Positions 9,672-18,533 are shown, counted from the stretch's first letter. The stretch: 64,000 nucleotides of DNA from Deltaproteobacteria bacterium (GCA_006226595.1 SBGP01000095.1:1-64000); one strand, 5' to 3'. A program made the numbers and translations. The notes: generated by a model not told the origin, from the sequence alone.

Positions 9672-10556
9672 ATGCGACTCACGGTCCCCGAACTGATCGC
9701 GCTCCTCTCCGTGGAGCCCGTCGAAGAGCCCCCCACCGAGGTTCCCCCGCGCCTGGCGCGCAAGAGCTTCGTCGGCCCCACCCGAGACCTCGGCTGGGGC
9801 CAGGTGTTTGGTGGGCTGGTGCTCGGTCAGGCCCTCGCCGCCGCCGACGCCACCGTGCCCGACGACCGGCTGTGCCACAGCCTGCACGGCTACTTCCTGC
9901 GGCCTGGCAGCCTCGCGGAGCCCATCACCTACACGGTGGAAGCGATCCGCGACGGCGGCAGCTTCACCACGCGCCGCGTCACCGCGTGGCAGCACGGCGA
10001 AGCCATCTTCGGGCTCGCCGCGAGCTTCCACGTCTTCGAGGAGGGCTTCGAGCATCACGACCCGATGCCGGACGCCCCAGACCCGGACGGGCTGCTCTCG
10101 GAGGCCGAGCTCGCCCGACGCGCCGACAGCCCGCTCCCGTGGGACCGGCGCAGCGCCGAGCGCGCGATGACCATCTGCCCGGCTCGCCCCATGGACCCGC
10201 GCCACCCGGAGGTTCGCGAGCCACACCGCCAGGTCTGGTACCGGGCCAGCGACGAGCTGCCCGCGGACCCGCGCCTGCACCGCCGCCTGCTGGCCTTCGC
10301 CTCGGACAGCCACTTCATGACCACGGCGCTGCAGCCACATGGCGTGAGCTGGGCGACCCGCGGCATCCAGTGCGCGAGCCTCGACCACTGCATGTACTTC
10401 CACCGCGACTTCAGCCTGTCCGAGTGGCTGCTGTACGACGTGCACAGCGCCAGCGCGAGCGGCAGCCGCGGCCTCGTGCGAGGGGCGTTCTACACGCGCG
10501 ACGGACGCCTGGTCGCGTCCACGGTGCAGGAAGGCCTCATCCGAGACCGGCGCTGA
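9672..10556 (+). CDS. tesB: Acyl-CoA thioesterase II
   Basis: A 294-residue double-hotdog thioesterase that hydrolyses acyl-CoA to free fatty acid and CoA. Family landmarks are GWGQVFGGLVLGQALAAA near the N terminus, LHGYFLRPG, SDSHFMTTAL (catalytic Asp), SLDHCMYFHRDF (catalytic Ser/Thr region) and VASTVQEGLIR (catalytic Gln). Length matches the usual 285-295. The 3' end overlaps the convergent kinase gene by 20 bases. Confidence 0.9.
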   Translation: MRLTVPELIALLSVEPVEEPPTEVPPRLARKSFVGPTRDLGWGQVFGGLVLGQALAAADATVPDDRLCHSLHGYFLRPGSLAEPITYTVEAIRDGGSFTTRRVTAWQHGEAIFGLAASFHVFEEGFEHHDPMPDAPDPDGLLSEAELARRADSPLPWDRRSAERAMTICPARPMDPRHPEVREPHRQVWYRASDELPADPRLHRRLLAFASDSHFMTTALQPHGVSWATRGIQCASLDHCMYFHRDFSLSEWLLYDVHSASASGSRGLVRGAFYTRDGRLVASTVQEGLIRDRR

Positions 10557-11709
10557 GCATCGCGAGACCGGTGAGCACGCCGCACCCGAGCGCCCCCACC
10601 GCAGCCACCGCGAATGCGCCGACCATCGCCCAGGTCTGCCATCCGCCCTCGAGGGTGGCTTGTTGCTCGCCGCGTGTCGGCAGGCGTCGTGCGATGCGTG
10701 CCGTGTCCTGACCGCGGCGATCGCGGACGGTTGGATCGGCCTCGCCCACCGCGCCGAGATCCCCAGCGTCGACCACGTCCGTGTCGCGATCGAAGCCCGC
10801 GGGCTCGAGCGTCAGCCGACGGTTGCTCCACGGGCCCGGCGCGAGCGGCGGCAGCAGGTCCAGCGCCTGCCGCGCCCAGCCCTGAGCGCTGCCGCCTCCA
10901 GCCAGCGACGCGCGCGCCAGGACCTCGGCGAGCTCGGCGGCCGTCGGCCGCGCACGCGGATCGTGGGCCAGCGACGCGCGCAGCACCTCGGCACCGGGCA
11001 CGCCCGCCATCGCCTCCCCGATCAGCTCGTCGAAGCGCGCCTCGCTGGCGGCGAGCGTCGCGACCTGACGCGCGGTGCGTCCCCCGTAGATCGGCGTCCC
11101 GCGGAGCAGCTGCAGGAGCATCGCGGCGAGCGCGAACACGTCCCGTGGTGGCGCCGCATCCGCGTCGAGCAACGCCTCCGGCGCGAGGGTGTCGAGCTGG
11201 CCCAGCTGCTGGCCCGAGGCAGTGCGGCGCCCGCGAGATAGCGACGTGTGGCCCACACCGAGGTCGAGTACGCGAGGACGGCCGTCGGCACCCACGACCA
11301 CGTTTCCCGCGTGGAGGTCGCGATGGACGAGTCCGAGGGGCCGGCCGTCGGGTCCCGGCGCGCGCACGGCCTCGTCGAGGATCTCGGCGATCGCCGCGCC
11401 GAGCGCCATGACCACCGCCGGCGGCGGGCGGAGCGCAGCCGCCAGACGCGCCAGATCCGCACCCTCGGCGAGCTCGGTGAGCAGCACCACCTCGCCCTCG
11501 GTCCACGCCAGGCCGACGGGCTGGAGAATGCCCGAGTGGCCGGTCCGCGCGAGCAGTGCCGCCTCGAAGTGAAGCCGCTGGATCTCCTCGCGGCCGGGCT
11601 CGCGAGCCAGGCGCTTCACGGCGACCCGTCGTCCGTCCTCGAGCGTGCCGGCGTAGACCTCCCCTTGGGCTCCCGCGCCGAGGCGCTCCGCGATCGCTAC
11701 CCACTCCAT
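10537..11709 (-). CDS. Membrane-anchored Ser/Thr protein kinase
   Basis: A 390-residue Hanks-type kinase. The glycine loop is LGAGAQGEVY (10-19), the ATP lysine is in VAVK (Lys32), the catalytic loop is HRDLHAGN (129-136) and the metal motif is DLG (149-151) rather than DFG; APE follows. After a roughly 60-residue linker a single hydrophobic segment (WAMVGAFAVAAVGALGCGVL) anchors the C terminus, with almost nothing outside, so there is no sensor domain. The ATG at 11709 has TATGAT six bases upstream and no ribosome site, suggesting a leaderless message. Confidence 0.9.
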   Translation of the reverse strand: MEWVAIAERLGAGAQGEVYAGTLEDGRRVAVKRLAREPGREEIQRLHFEAALLARTGHSGILQPVGLAWTEGEVVLLTELAEGADLARLAAALRPPPAVVMALGAAIAEILDEAVRAPGPDGRPLGLVHRDLHAGNVVVGADGRPRVLDLGVGHTSLSRGRRTASGQQLGQLDTLAPEALLDADAAPPRDVFALAAMLLQLLRGTPIYGGRTARQVATLAASEARFDELIGEAMAGVPGAEVLRASLAHDPRARPTAAELAEVLARASLAGGGSAQGWARQALDLLPPLAPGPWSNRRLTLEPAGFDRDTDVVDAGDLGAVGEADPTVRDRRGQDTARIARRLPTRGEQQATLEGGWQTWAMVGAFAVAAVGALGCGVLTGLAMLSAGLG

Positions 11710-11715
11710 GCGCGG

Positions 11716-11721
11716 ATCATA
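11716..11721 (-). promoter_or_regulatory. -10 element of leaderless kinase transcript
   Basis: TATGAT on the minus strand matches TATAAT at five of six bases and lies six bases before the kinase ATG, so transcription would begin at or next to the start codon. Confidence 0.55.
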
Positions 11722-11810
11722 GACGAGATCGCGCGCCCCTCCGCGCACGGGTGGTCGGTACTCCACGGACTCAAAGACCGCCTTTCACGCCGATCCGGGA
11801 CGAACACGCT

Positions 11811-11838
11811 TTGATTGGAGCCTCGGGGCCGGTACTCT
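11811..11838 (+). promoter_or_regulatory. Sigma70-type promoter for the zinc-ribbon gene
   Basis: TTGATT at 11811-11816 and TACTCT at 11833-11838 separated by 16 bases. The start GTG lies 29 bases past the -10. Confidence 0.6.
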
Positions 11839-11867
11839 CTGTGTCCATCGGCCAGGTCGGGGGACGA

Positions 11868-12839
11868 GTGTCCGAACAGAACGTCTGCAGCAAGTGTGGA
11901 TCCACGTCGCTCAAGTGGGTGACGGTACGCCGGCATGTGCCGGTTGACGTGTTGCAGTGTCAGCGCTGCGGCACCGCCGCCATGGAAGAGGACTGGGTCG
12001 CCCCGGTCGCGCCCTACCTGCCCGAGAACTGCATCAACTGTGGCGACCGTCGCGAGTTCGACGTGTGCGTGAACTGCGGCCTGTCCAAGGAAGACGATCG
12101 CCAGGTCCACGACGAGCTGCGCGCCCTGGTCGCTCCGACGCACGACCTGCTCAACGCCTCTCGGGCCGCGAACAAGATGGGCCGACGCCTGATCGCCCTC
12201 AAGCTCGCCACCGCGGCTGTCGCCTTCGGCAACAAGGAAGAGATCGACGTCGCCCGCGCGCTGCGCATCTGGCTGCTGTCCGCCATCGGCGAGGCCGAGG
12301 CGGCGATGGAAGATGCGCGGTACTGGGTCGAGCGCAGCGAGGACCCGCCGGCCGTGGCGTTCGCCTCGTACGGGCAGATGCTCCAGCACAACAACCTCTC
12401 GGGCCAGGCCGCCGACATCTACAAGCAGGCCATCGACCGGGATCCGCGCCTCGTCACCATCCGCGCCCGTCGCGCGGCCCTGCTCATCCAGATGAGCCGA
12501 GAGGGTCAGGCCTCCGAAGAGGCGATCAACGTGTTCGAGTCCGAGCCCGACGAGCAGGCCGCGAAGATCGCCCTCTCCGTCGCCGAGACGCTGTGCGACA
12601 AGTGGGAGGCCAGCCTCCGCGACAACGAGATCCGCCGGATGATCGAGAAGGCGGGCAGCTACATCGAGCTGTCGGCGAAGATGCTCGCCCATCGCGCGCG
12701 CCTCGCAGCCCTCGACGGGGACACCTCGTCGGCCAAGCGCGACCTCAAGGCTGCACGCCGGCTCGCCCCCGAGCTCGACATCTACAGTCGGGTCGAGTCG
12801 GAGATCCGACCGGCGAAGCAGTCCTGGTGGCGCTTCTAG
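11868..12839 (+). CDS. Double zinc-ribbon protein with TPR-like helices
   Basis: A 323-residue soluble protein. The first 70 residues contain four CxxC pairs (CSKCG, CQRCG, CINCG, CVNCG), enough for two zinc ribbons. The remainder is helical and TPR-like, with repeats around LNNLSGQAADIYKQAIDRDP and a C-terminal helix bundle, so a scaffold or protein-protein adaptor is likely. The GTG start has GGGGGA at good spacing and replaces longer in-frame extensions that overlap the divergent kinase. Function is not known. Confidence 0.7.
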   Translation: MSEQNVCSKCGSTSLKWVTVRRHVPVDVLQCQRCGTAAMEEDWVAPVAPYLPENCINCGDRREFDVCVNCGLSKEDDRQVHDELRALVAPTHDLLNASRAANKMGRRLIALKLATAAVAFGNKEEIDVARALRIWLLSAIGEAEAAMEDARYWVERSEDPPAVAFASYGQMLQHNNLSGQAADIYKQAIDRDPRLVTIRARRAALLIQMSREGQASEEAINVFESEPDEQAAKIALSVAETLCDKWEASLRDNEIRRMIEKAGSYIELSAKMLAHRARLAALDGDTSSAKRDLKAARRLAPELDIYSRVESEIRPAKQSWWRF

Positions 12840-12878
12840 GCTCGACGACCCGCGGTCCACGCGCCGCGAGCCCCCGCC

Positions 12879-12904
12879 ACGAGCGCCCCCTCGAGGGCGC
12901 TCGT
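12879..12904 (+). terminator. Hairpin terminator candidate after the zinc-ribbon gene
   Basis: Perfect ten-base stem ACGAGCGCCC/GGGCGCTCGT around CCTCGA, 39 bases after the stop. Followed by CGTGCGTTCGG, only weakly T-rich. Confidence 0.55.
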
Positions 12905-13006
12905 CGTGCGTTCGGGCCAGCTCACCTTGCGGGCCGGACCACGCCACGATGAGCGCGCCATGCGGGGTGACGACCCATCGCTCGGGAGCGGCGAGACGTC
13001 CGAGCG

Positions 13007-13035
13007 GTGACCCCCGCGTGGGGACGAGCTAGGTC
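13007..13035 (+). promoter_or_regulatory. Promoter of the RNA methyltransferase gene, probably leaderless
   Basis: GTGACC at 13007-13012 and TAGGTC at 13030-13035 with 17 bases between. Only six bases follow before the ATG at 13042, and no ribosome site is present. Confidence 0.5.
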
Positions 13036-13041
13036 TGCGCC

Positions 13042-14271
13042 ATGCTCGACCTGATGCGCCCGCTTCCCCAGCCTCCGCTCGACGCCCGCCTGCTCTCGAA
13101 GGCACTGGGCGAGGGTCGCGTGCGCGGCATCGCCGCCGAGCTCGACGCCGCCGCCAGAGTGGACCTGCGACGGGCCGGAGGCGTGCTTCGCCGCGGGCTT
13201 CGCGACGCCCGAGCCCTGCATTCTCGCGAGCGGCGGCTCGTATCGGATGCGCTCTACGACGGCTTTCGCTGGGGTCCCGTCCTCGAGGTGGCCACGGGCC
13301 TGAACGGGTTCGACGGTCGCTGGCTCGGCTGGCTGGCGCTGCACGGCCTCGATCCCGCCGAGCTCCCGGATCCCGCCCGCTGGCAGCGCTTCGTGGCCGG
13401 CGACCTCCCGCTCGACGCCGGGGTCCTCGCCGGCGGCCAGGCGGTGTGGGAGGTGCTCTCCGCAGCACTCGGTGATCGCGCCGCCGCGTTCGTCGCCACC
13501 AGCAACGCGCGCGCACCCGTGCAGATCCGCGCCCAGGGCCTCACCCGCGACGCACTGGCCCGAGAGCTCGCAGACGCGGGCATCACCACCGAGCCCTGTA
13601 CCCACGCCCCCCTGGGGCTGACCGTGATCGGCTCCGCGAACCTGCGCGGGCACAAGGCGTTCACTCAGGGTCGGTTCGAGGTGCAGGACGAGGGCAGCCA
13701 GCTGCTCGCGGGCCTCGTACCCACCGATGCGGACGTCCTCGACCTGTGCGCGGGCGCTGGCGGCAAGTCACTCGCCCTCGCCGCCGCCGGTGCCCACGTC
13801 ACCGCCCTCGACGTGCGCCCTTCCCCGCTGGACGAACTGTCGAAGCGAGCTCGCAGGGCGCGACTCACCGTTCACACGCGACGCCTCGGCCCGCGAGGCG
13901 AGGTGCCAGAGGACGTGAAGCCCGCCGCCGCGGTCCTGGTCGACGCCCCGTGTACCGGCAGCGGCACGTGGCGTCGCCACCCCGACCTGCGCTGGCGCCT
14001 CGACGAGCTCGACGCCACGGTCGCGCTCCAAGCCCAGATCCTCGACCGGGCCGCAGACCTGGTGAAGCCCGGCGGCGTCCTGGTCTACGGCACGTGCAGC
14101 GTGCTCCCGGCCGAGGACGAGGCGCAGGTCGAGGCCTTCCTCGCCCGCCACCCTGACTTCGCGCTCGACCCGCTCGGCCAGCCCGAGCTCGGCGGCGAGG
14201 TCCTACGGGTCGCACCCGATACGCACGGCACCGATGGCTTCTTCGGTGCCCGCCTCAGGCGACGGCACTAA
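13042..14271 (+). CDS. rRNA cytosine-C5 methyltransferase (RsmB/RsmF-like)
   Basis: A 409-residue RNA m5C methyltransferase of the Fmu/Sun family, using S-adenosylmethionine. The C-terminal catalytic half shows QDEGSQLLAGL, VLDLCAGAGGKSLALA (SAM-binding motif I), DAPCTGSGTWRRHPDLRW (motif IV with the release Cys) and YGTCSVLPAEDE (motif VI with the nucleophilic Cys). The first 150 residues are helical and resemble the NusB-like N domain of RsmB in position. It overlaps the convergent amidotransferase gene by four bases. Whether it is RsmB proper (C967) cannot be decided. Confidence 0.85.
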   Translation: MLDLMRPLPQPPLDARLLSKALGEGRVRGIAAELDAAARVDLRRAGGVLRRGLRDARALHSRERRLVSDALYDGFRWGPVLEVATGLNGFDGRWLGWLALHGLDPAELPDPARWQRFVAGDLPLDAGVLAGGQAVWEVLSAALGDRAAAFVATSNARAPVQIRAQGLTRDALARELADAGITTEPCTHAPLGLTVIGSANLRGHKAFTQGRFEVQDEGSQLLAGLVPTDADVLDLCAGAGGKSLALAAAGAHVTALDVRPSPLDELSKRARRARLTVHTRRLGPRGEVPEDVKPAAAVLVDAPCTGSGTWRRHPDLRWRLDELDATVALQAQILDRAADLVKPGGVLVYGTCSVLPAEDEAQVEAFLARHPDFALDPLGQPELGGEVLRVAPDTHGTDGFFGARLRRRH

Positions 14272-14966
14272 CAAGCCGTGATCAGCGCCGCATAGAGCCG
14301 GTCGTCGCCGAGCAGCTCCGGATGCCACTGCACGCCGGCCGCGAAGCGGTGGCCGTCGAGGTGCATGGCCTCGACCGTGCCGTCCTCGCTCCACCCGCTC
14401 GCCGTGAACGGTCCAGTGTGGGCCACCGCCTGGTGGTGCGTGCTGTTCGCCTCGACCGAAGCGCCGAGCCACGCGGCCATCTGGCCCTCGCAGCGAACCG
14501 TGTGCCACGCCGTCGCCGGGTCCGTAGGCTGCTCGTGCTCGAGGGTCGTCGGGGGCCCCACCAGGTGCTGGATCAGCGTGCCGCCGAGCGCCACCGCCAT
14601 CGCCTGCATGCCGCCGCAGATGCCGAGCACGGGCACGTCGCGCGCCACGCACGCCCTCGCCAGCGACAGCTCCAGCGAGGTGCGGCCCTCCTCGACGCGG
14701 TCCAGACGCGCACGGACCGCCTGCCCGTAGTGGCTCGGGTGGATGTCGAAGTGGCCGCCGGTCAGCACCACCGCATCGGCCACCGCGAGCAGCGCGTCCA
14801 CGTCGGTCTCGCCGGGCGGCACGAGCAGCGGCGTGCCCCCCGCGCGGCGCACGGCCTCGGCGTACGCCTCGGTGAGGAACACCTCGGGTCGGTGCGGGCG
14901 CACCTTGGCTCCGGGCTTGTGGCCCGGCAGTTCGCGGCGATCGGCGGAGAGCAGGACGAGCGGCAT
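14268..14966 (-). CDS. Class I glutamine amidotransferase-like hydrolase (peptidase C26, PuuD-like)
   Basis: A 232-residue protein of the gamma-glutamyl-GABA hydrolase family. The oxyanion strand is DAVVLTGGHFDIHPSHY, the nucleophile elbow is LGICGGMQ (Cys), and the His-Glu dyad lies in GVQWHPE. These enzymes remove gamma-glutamyl groups from amines. It is divergent from the PLP enzyme gene with 23 bases between starts. The minus-strand TAGCCT lies six bases before the ATG. Confidence 0.85.
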   Translation of the reverse strand: MPLVLLSADRRELPGHKPGAKVRPHRPEVFLTEAYAEAVRRAGGTPLLVPPGETDVDALLAVADAVVLTGGHFDIHPSHYGQAVRARLDRVEEGRTSLELSLARACVARDVPVLGICGGMQAMAVALGGTLIQHLVGPPTTLEHEQPTDPATAWHTVRCEGQMAAWLGASVEANSTHHQAVAHTGPFTASGWSEDGTVEAMHLDGHRFAAGVQWHPELLGDDRLYAALITAC

Positions 14967-14972
14967 GTCGCG

Positions 14973-14984
14973 AGGCTATACCCT
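14973..14984. promoter_or_regulatory. Back-to-back -10 elements in a 23-base divergent gap
   Basis: The dodecamer AGGCTATACCCT holds TACCCT on the plus strand (14979-14984), five bases before the ATG at 14990, and TAGCCT on the minus strand (14973-14978), six bases before the ATG at 14966. Two polymerases could not occupy it together. Confidence 0.55.
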
Positions 14985-14989
14985 GCGGC

Positions 14990-15901
14990 ATGGACAAGCT
15001 CAGCCTCGCCCGACTGCCCACCCCCCTCGAACCCGCGCCTCGCCTCTCCGAGTGGGTCGGCGCCGAGGTGTGGGTCAAGCGCGACGACCTCACCGGACTC
15101 GGCATCTCGGGCAACAAGGTGCGCAAGCTCGAGTACCTGCTCGCGGATGCCCAGGCCCAGGGTGCTGACGGCGTCGCCACCTGCGGCGGGCTGCAGTCCA
15201 ACCACTGCCGGGCCACGGCGGTCGCGGCGCGTCGCCTGGGACTCGATCCCCTGCTGCTGCTTCGCGGCGAGGCCCCCGCCGAGCCCGACGGCAACCTGCT
15301 CCTCGACACGCTGCTCGACGCCGAAGTGCACTTCTGCACGCCCGAGGCCTATGCGAGCTCCCGAGGGGCCCTGCTCGAGGGTCATCGCGCGCGCTGGGCC
15401 GCCGAAGGCCGACACCTCTACGTGATCCCGGAGGGCGGCTCGAACGCACTCGGCTGCGAGGGCTACATCGCGGCCGCCGCCGAGGTCGCCAACGAGGCGT
15501 TCGACCACCACATCGTCGCCGTGGGCTCGGGCGGCACGCTGGCCGGACTGGTGCTCGGACCCGACATCGGCGAGGTCGTCGGCATCGCCGTGTGCGACTC
15601 GGCTCGGTTCTTCGTCGACAAGGTCCACGCCCTCGCTGCCGAGCTCGGACGCTCCCCGCAAGGCGCGTGGCGCGTCAGCGACGACTACATCGGCCCCGGC
15701 TACAGCCTGGCCCACGAGCCCGTGTGGCAGGCGATTCGCGAGGCCGCCCGCCGCGAAGGCCTGTTCCTCGACCCGGCGTACACCGGCAAGGCCCTGTGGG
15801 GTCTGCGGGAAGAGGTCGCCGCCGGACGCATGGGCGGTCGCGTGTGCTTCTGGCATACGGGGGGCGCCTTCGGCCTGTTCGGGCGCGGAGGCGAGCTGTG
15901 A
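14990..15901 (+). CDS. PLP-dependent D-cysteine desulfhydrase / ACC deaminase family enzyme
   Basis: A 303-residue fold-type II PLP enzyme. Landmarks are VWVKRDDLTG, GNKVRKLEY (Schiff-base Lys), CGGLQSNHCRATA (cofactor and substrate loop), a glycine-rich phosphate-binding loop GSGGTLAG and FWHTGGAFGLF near the C terminus. The family cleaves D-cysteine to pyruvate, H2S and ammonia, or opens 1-aminocyclopropane-1-carboxylate; the D-cysteine desulfhydrase branch fits better by overall sequence. It overlaps the following kinase gene by GTGA, so the pair is an operon. Confidence 0.85.
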   Translation: MDKLSLARLPTPLEPAPRLSEWVGAEVWVKRDDLTGLGISGNKVRKLEYLLADAQAQGADGVATCGGLQSNHCRATAVAARRLGLDPLLLLRGEAPAEPDGNLLLDTLLDAEVHFCTPEAYASSRGALLEGHRARWAAEGRHLYVIPEGGSNALGCEGYIAAAAEVANEAFDHHIVAVGSGGTLAGLVLGPDIGEVVGIAVCDSARFFVDKVHALAAELGRSPQGAWRVSDDYIGPGYSLAHEPVWQAIREAARREGLFLDPAYTGKALWGLREEVAAGRMGGRVCFWHTGGAFGLFGRGGEL

Positions 15902-16827
15902 GCGGCATCGGCGTCATCACCAACCCCCGGTCACGAGCGAACCGCCGCAACCCTCGCCTCGCGAAGCGCCTCGGCTACATCCTCGGCGAGCGCGGGGAGC
16001 TGGCTCAGCCCTCGGACCTCGACGCGCTCGACGCGACGGCGCGACTGTTTCGCGAGCGGGACATCGACATCCTGTGCGTGAACGGCGGCGACGGCACCCT
16101 GCACAAGGCGATGACCGCGATGGTGCGGGCGTATGGCGACCACCCCCTGCCGAAGGTGGCCATCCTTCGCGGCGGCACGATGAACACCATCGCGAAGAGC
16201 ATGGGCATCTACGGCAAGCCCTCGGACATCCTCGACTACGTGGTCGACGCGTACCATGCCGACGAGCCCATGCCGACCGTGCGCCGATGGCTGCTCGAGG
16301 TCGACGGCCACTACGGGTTCCTGTTCGGAACCGGGGTGATGGCTCGCTACCTCGAGGCCTACTACGAAGGCAGCGAGCCCTCTCCGTCCAAGGCGGCGTG
16401 GGTGCTGCTCAAGGCCGTGTTCTCCGCCATCGTCGGTGGCTCCTTCGCCGCCCGCATGGTCGAGCCCGAGCCGCTGACCGTGCTCGCCGACGGCCTCGCG
16501 TGGACGCCGCCCGCCTACGTGAGCGTGGGTGCCGGCACCGTCGACGACGTGGGCCTGGGCTTCCGCCCGTTCTTCAAGGCGCCCACGCACCCCGGACACT
16601 TCCATGCAGTCGGCATCGCGACCTCGACCCTCGGCGTGGTCCGCGCGCTGCCCTACATCTGGCGCGCCCGCTTCCCCGACGACGAGCTGGTGGTCGACCA
16701 GGTGGTGAAGGAGCTGATCATCCGCGGGCGGGAGCCGGTGAAGTACATGCTCGACGGCGACTTCTTTCCCGGCACCGAAGAGGTGCGGCTGCGGATCGGC
16801 CCCGGGGTCGACTTCATCCGTCCCTGA
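15898..16827 (+). CDS. Diacylglycerol/lipid kinase family protein
   Basis: A 309-residue DAGK catalytic-domain protein. It opens with IGVITNPRSRANRRN and has NGGDGTLHKAM, the nucleotide-binding GGDGT signature, and LRGGTMNTIAKSMG. The C-terminal beta domain ends with YMLDGDFFPG, matching the D-G-E-like metal motif of the family with Asp in place of Glu. It likely phosphorylates a lipid or lipid-like alcohol at the inner membrane. The GTG start overlaps the preceding stop. Confidence 0.85.
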   Translation: MSGIGVITNPRSRANRRNPRLAKRLGYILGERGELAQPSDLDALDATARLFRERDIDILCVNGGDGTLHKAMTAMVRAYGDHPLPKVAILRGGTMNTIAKSMGIYGKPSDILDYVVDAYHADEPMPTVRRWLLEVDGHYGFLFGTGVMARYLEAYYEGSEPSPSKAAWVLLKAVFSAIVGGSFAARMVEPEPLTVLADGLAWTPPAYVSVGAGTVDDVGLGFRPFFKAPTHPGHFHAVGIATSTLGVVRALPYIWRARFPDDELVVDQVVKELIIRGREPVKYMLDGDFFPGTEEVRLRIGPGVDFIRP

Positions 16828-17004
16828 GACGCGATCGACGGGCCCTCTCCGGACCCTTCTCCGGCCCGGCAAACCGGATCTGGCACGAAGCCGACACATG
16901 TCGCGCACTTCGGACGAGCCATTGACAACTCACCGTTCCGACCGTCTTTCGCCGTTTTTCGGCTCACTCGATGGTTGACTCCGCCCCAAAGGTGCAAATT
17001 CCTG

Positions 17005-17010
17005 TAGAGT
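17005..17010 (+). promoter_or_regulatory. -10 element upstream of the small TPR-like gene
   Basis: TAGAGT in an unusually AT-rich stretch of the 210-base gap 16828-17037. No good -35 at the expected distance. The rest of the gap shows no other structure. Confidence 0.4.
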
Positions 17011-17037
17011 AGATGCACCTTTTCAGCGAGGCCCCGG

Positions 17038-17289
17038 ATGCAAGAGCACGCCAACCGCGAGTTGGTCGATCTCCTCATGGAGGAGTCCGACCCGGTCGTC
17101 CGATCCCGTGCCCACGCCGAGCTCGCGCAGCGCGCGCTGTCGAGCGACAACCTGCCCAAGGCCGTGGTCCACTACCAGGAAGCCCTCGAGCTCGATCCCA
17201 CCGACGAGATCAGCCGCGACCAGCTCGAGCGCCTGACCCGCCAGAAGCCGGGTGGCATGTTCAGCCGCTGGAACCCCTTCCGCCGCTAG
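17038..17289 (+). CDS. Small TPR-like protein
   Basis: An 83-residue protein whose middle (LSSDNLPKAVVHYQEALELDPTDE) is a good single TPR unit; the tail is basic and aromatic (GGMFSRWNPFRR), which could touch membrane or nucleic acid. The ATG follows GCGAGG. The 3' end overlaps the convergent small gene by 29 bases. One TPR is not enough for a stable solenoid, so it probably packs on a partner. Confidence 0.65.
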   Translation: MQEHANRELVDLLMEESDPVVRSRAHAELAQRALSSDNLPKAVVHYQEALELDPTDEISRDQLERLTRQKPGGMFSRWNPFRR

Positions 17290-17533
17290 GCGTGCGCAAG
17301 TCTTTGGGCGCGCGCGCCGAGGCCGCCGGCCCCATGAAGTGGGCCCTGACGCAGGCCTCGACCGCTGTTCGCGCGGCCATCCAGCTCCGCAGCCGCGGAT
17401 TTCGCAGATCGAGCGCCTCGGTGGCGAGCGTGACTCGCCAGCCGCCCGCGACGCGCGACGCCCTCGCCTGACCGCCGCCCCACTCCGGTGGCAGGGCGGT
17501 GATGTAGCTCTCGTGTTCTCGTGTCCAGTTCAT
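17261..17533 (-). CDS. Small hypothetical protein
   Basis: A 90-residue frame beginning at an ATG with GGGAGG five bases upstream, which decides the start over longer in-frame options. It begins MNWTREHESYITALPPEW and has a short beta-rich stretch (GGWRVTLATEALDL). No family recognised. The C terminus overlaps the convergent TPR-like gene. Evidence is the ribosome site and the absence of any other gene here. Confidence 0.4.
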   Translation of the reverse strand: MNWTREHESYITALPPEWGGGQARASRVAGGWRVTLATEALDLRNPRLRSWMAARTAVEACVRAHFMGPAASARAPKDLRTPSGGRGSSG

Positions 17534-17702
17534 CGGGCCTCCCCCGCCACTGTCGAGCATGGGCGGACCATCGGATGACCGCAGCCGATAAACGCGTTGA
17601 ATGCATGCTTTTTGGACTATGGGGCCAAGCTGTCCATGCCGCTTGCACGGCGTTGACGCGCGCGATGCTGACAAGCGGCGGACTGTCTGGCAAAAGGCGC
17701 GC

Positions 17703-18533
17703 ATGACACGCCTCCTTCCCCTGCTGCTCCTCCTCGCCTGTGGCACCGACGTCGACGGCGACGGCTACCCCGTCGGCACCGACTGCAACGACGGCGACGC
17801 GCTGATCCACCCCGGCGCCGACGAGATCTGCGATGGGTGGGACAACGACTGCGACGGCCGCTTCGACATCGAGGCGGTCGACGCCGACACCTTCTACATG
17901 GACGCGGACGGCGATGGCTTCGGAGATCCGAACGCCCCGGTCCTCTCCTGTCGCCAGACCGACGAGGTCGTGCCGGACGCCAGCGACTGCGACGACACGC
18001 GCGCCGACCGCTTTCCCGGGGCCACCGAGACCTGCTCGGACAGCGAGGATCTGAACTGCGATGGCTCGCTGGGACAGGACGACGCCGACCAGGACGGCCA
18101 CGTGGCGTGCACCGAGTGCGACGACACGAACCCGAGCGCGTACCCGGGAGCGGACGAGACCTGCGACGGCGAGGACAACGACTGCGACGGACTGATCGAC
18201 GAGGGGGCCTGCAACTACACCCACGACGCGGACATCCAGCCTATCTGGGACAGCACCTGTACCCGGCGCTGCCACAGCCGTCCGGCGCCCTCCGGGGACC
18301 TGGATCTGTCGAGCGGCGCATACGCCGCGCTCGTCGGCGCCCCGTCCCAGCAGGCCAACATGGACCTGATCACGCCCAGTGACCTCGACCAGAGCTACCT
18401 CGCCCACAAGCTGTGGGGCACGCACCTCTCCGTCGGCGGAAGCGGCACGCGTATGCCAAAGACGGGCGTGCTCGACCCCGCGGATCTGGCGAAGATCGAG
18501 GCGTGGATCCACGACGGCGCACAGGAACGCTAG
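17703..18533 (+). CDS. MopE-like metal-binding lipoprotein with cytochrome-like Cys-His motif
   Basis: A 276-residue protein with signal MTRLLPLLLLLAC followed by GTD, a lipobox. Three consecutive units of the MopE/putative metal-binding type follow, each with DxDGDG, DCND or DCDD and a closing ETCDGxDNDCDG-like motif (residues about 14-175). Such Asp/Cys-rich units bind calcium or copper. The C-terminal part contains STCTRRCHS, i.e. Cys-x3-Cys-His, and the context of surface cytochrome-like modules (GDLDLSSGAYAALVG), then ends in a helix. An AAAGG sequence precedes the ATG. Confidence 0.75.
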   Translation: MTRLLPLLLLLACGTDVDGDGYPVGTDCNDGDALIHPGADEICDGWDNDCDGRFDIEAVDADTFYMDADGDGFGDPNAPVLSCRQTDEVVPDASDCDDTRADRFPGATETCSDSEDLNCDGSLGQDDADQDGHVACTECDDTNPSAYPGADETCDGEDNDCDGLIDEGACNYTHDADIQPIWDSTCTRRCHSRPAPSGDLDLSSGAYAALVGAPSQQANMDLITPSDLDQSYLAHKLWGTHLSVGGSGTRMPKTGVLDPADLAKIEAWIHDGAQER

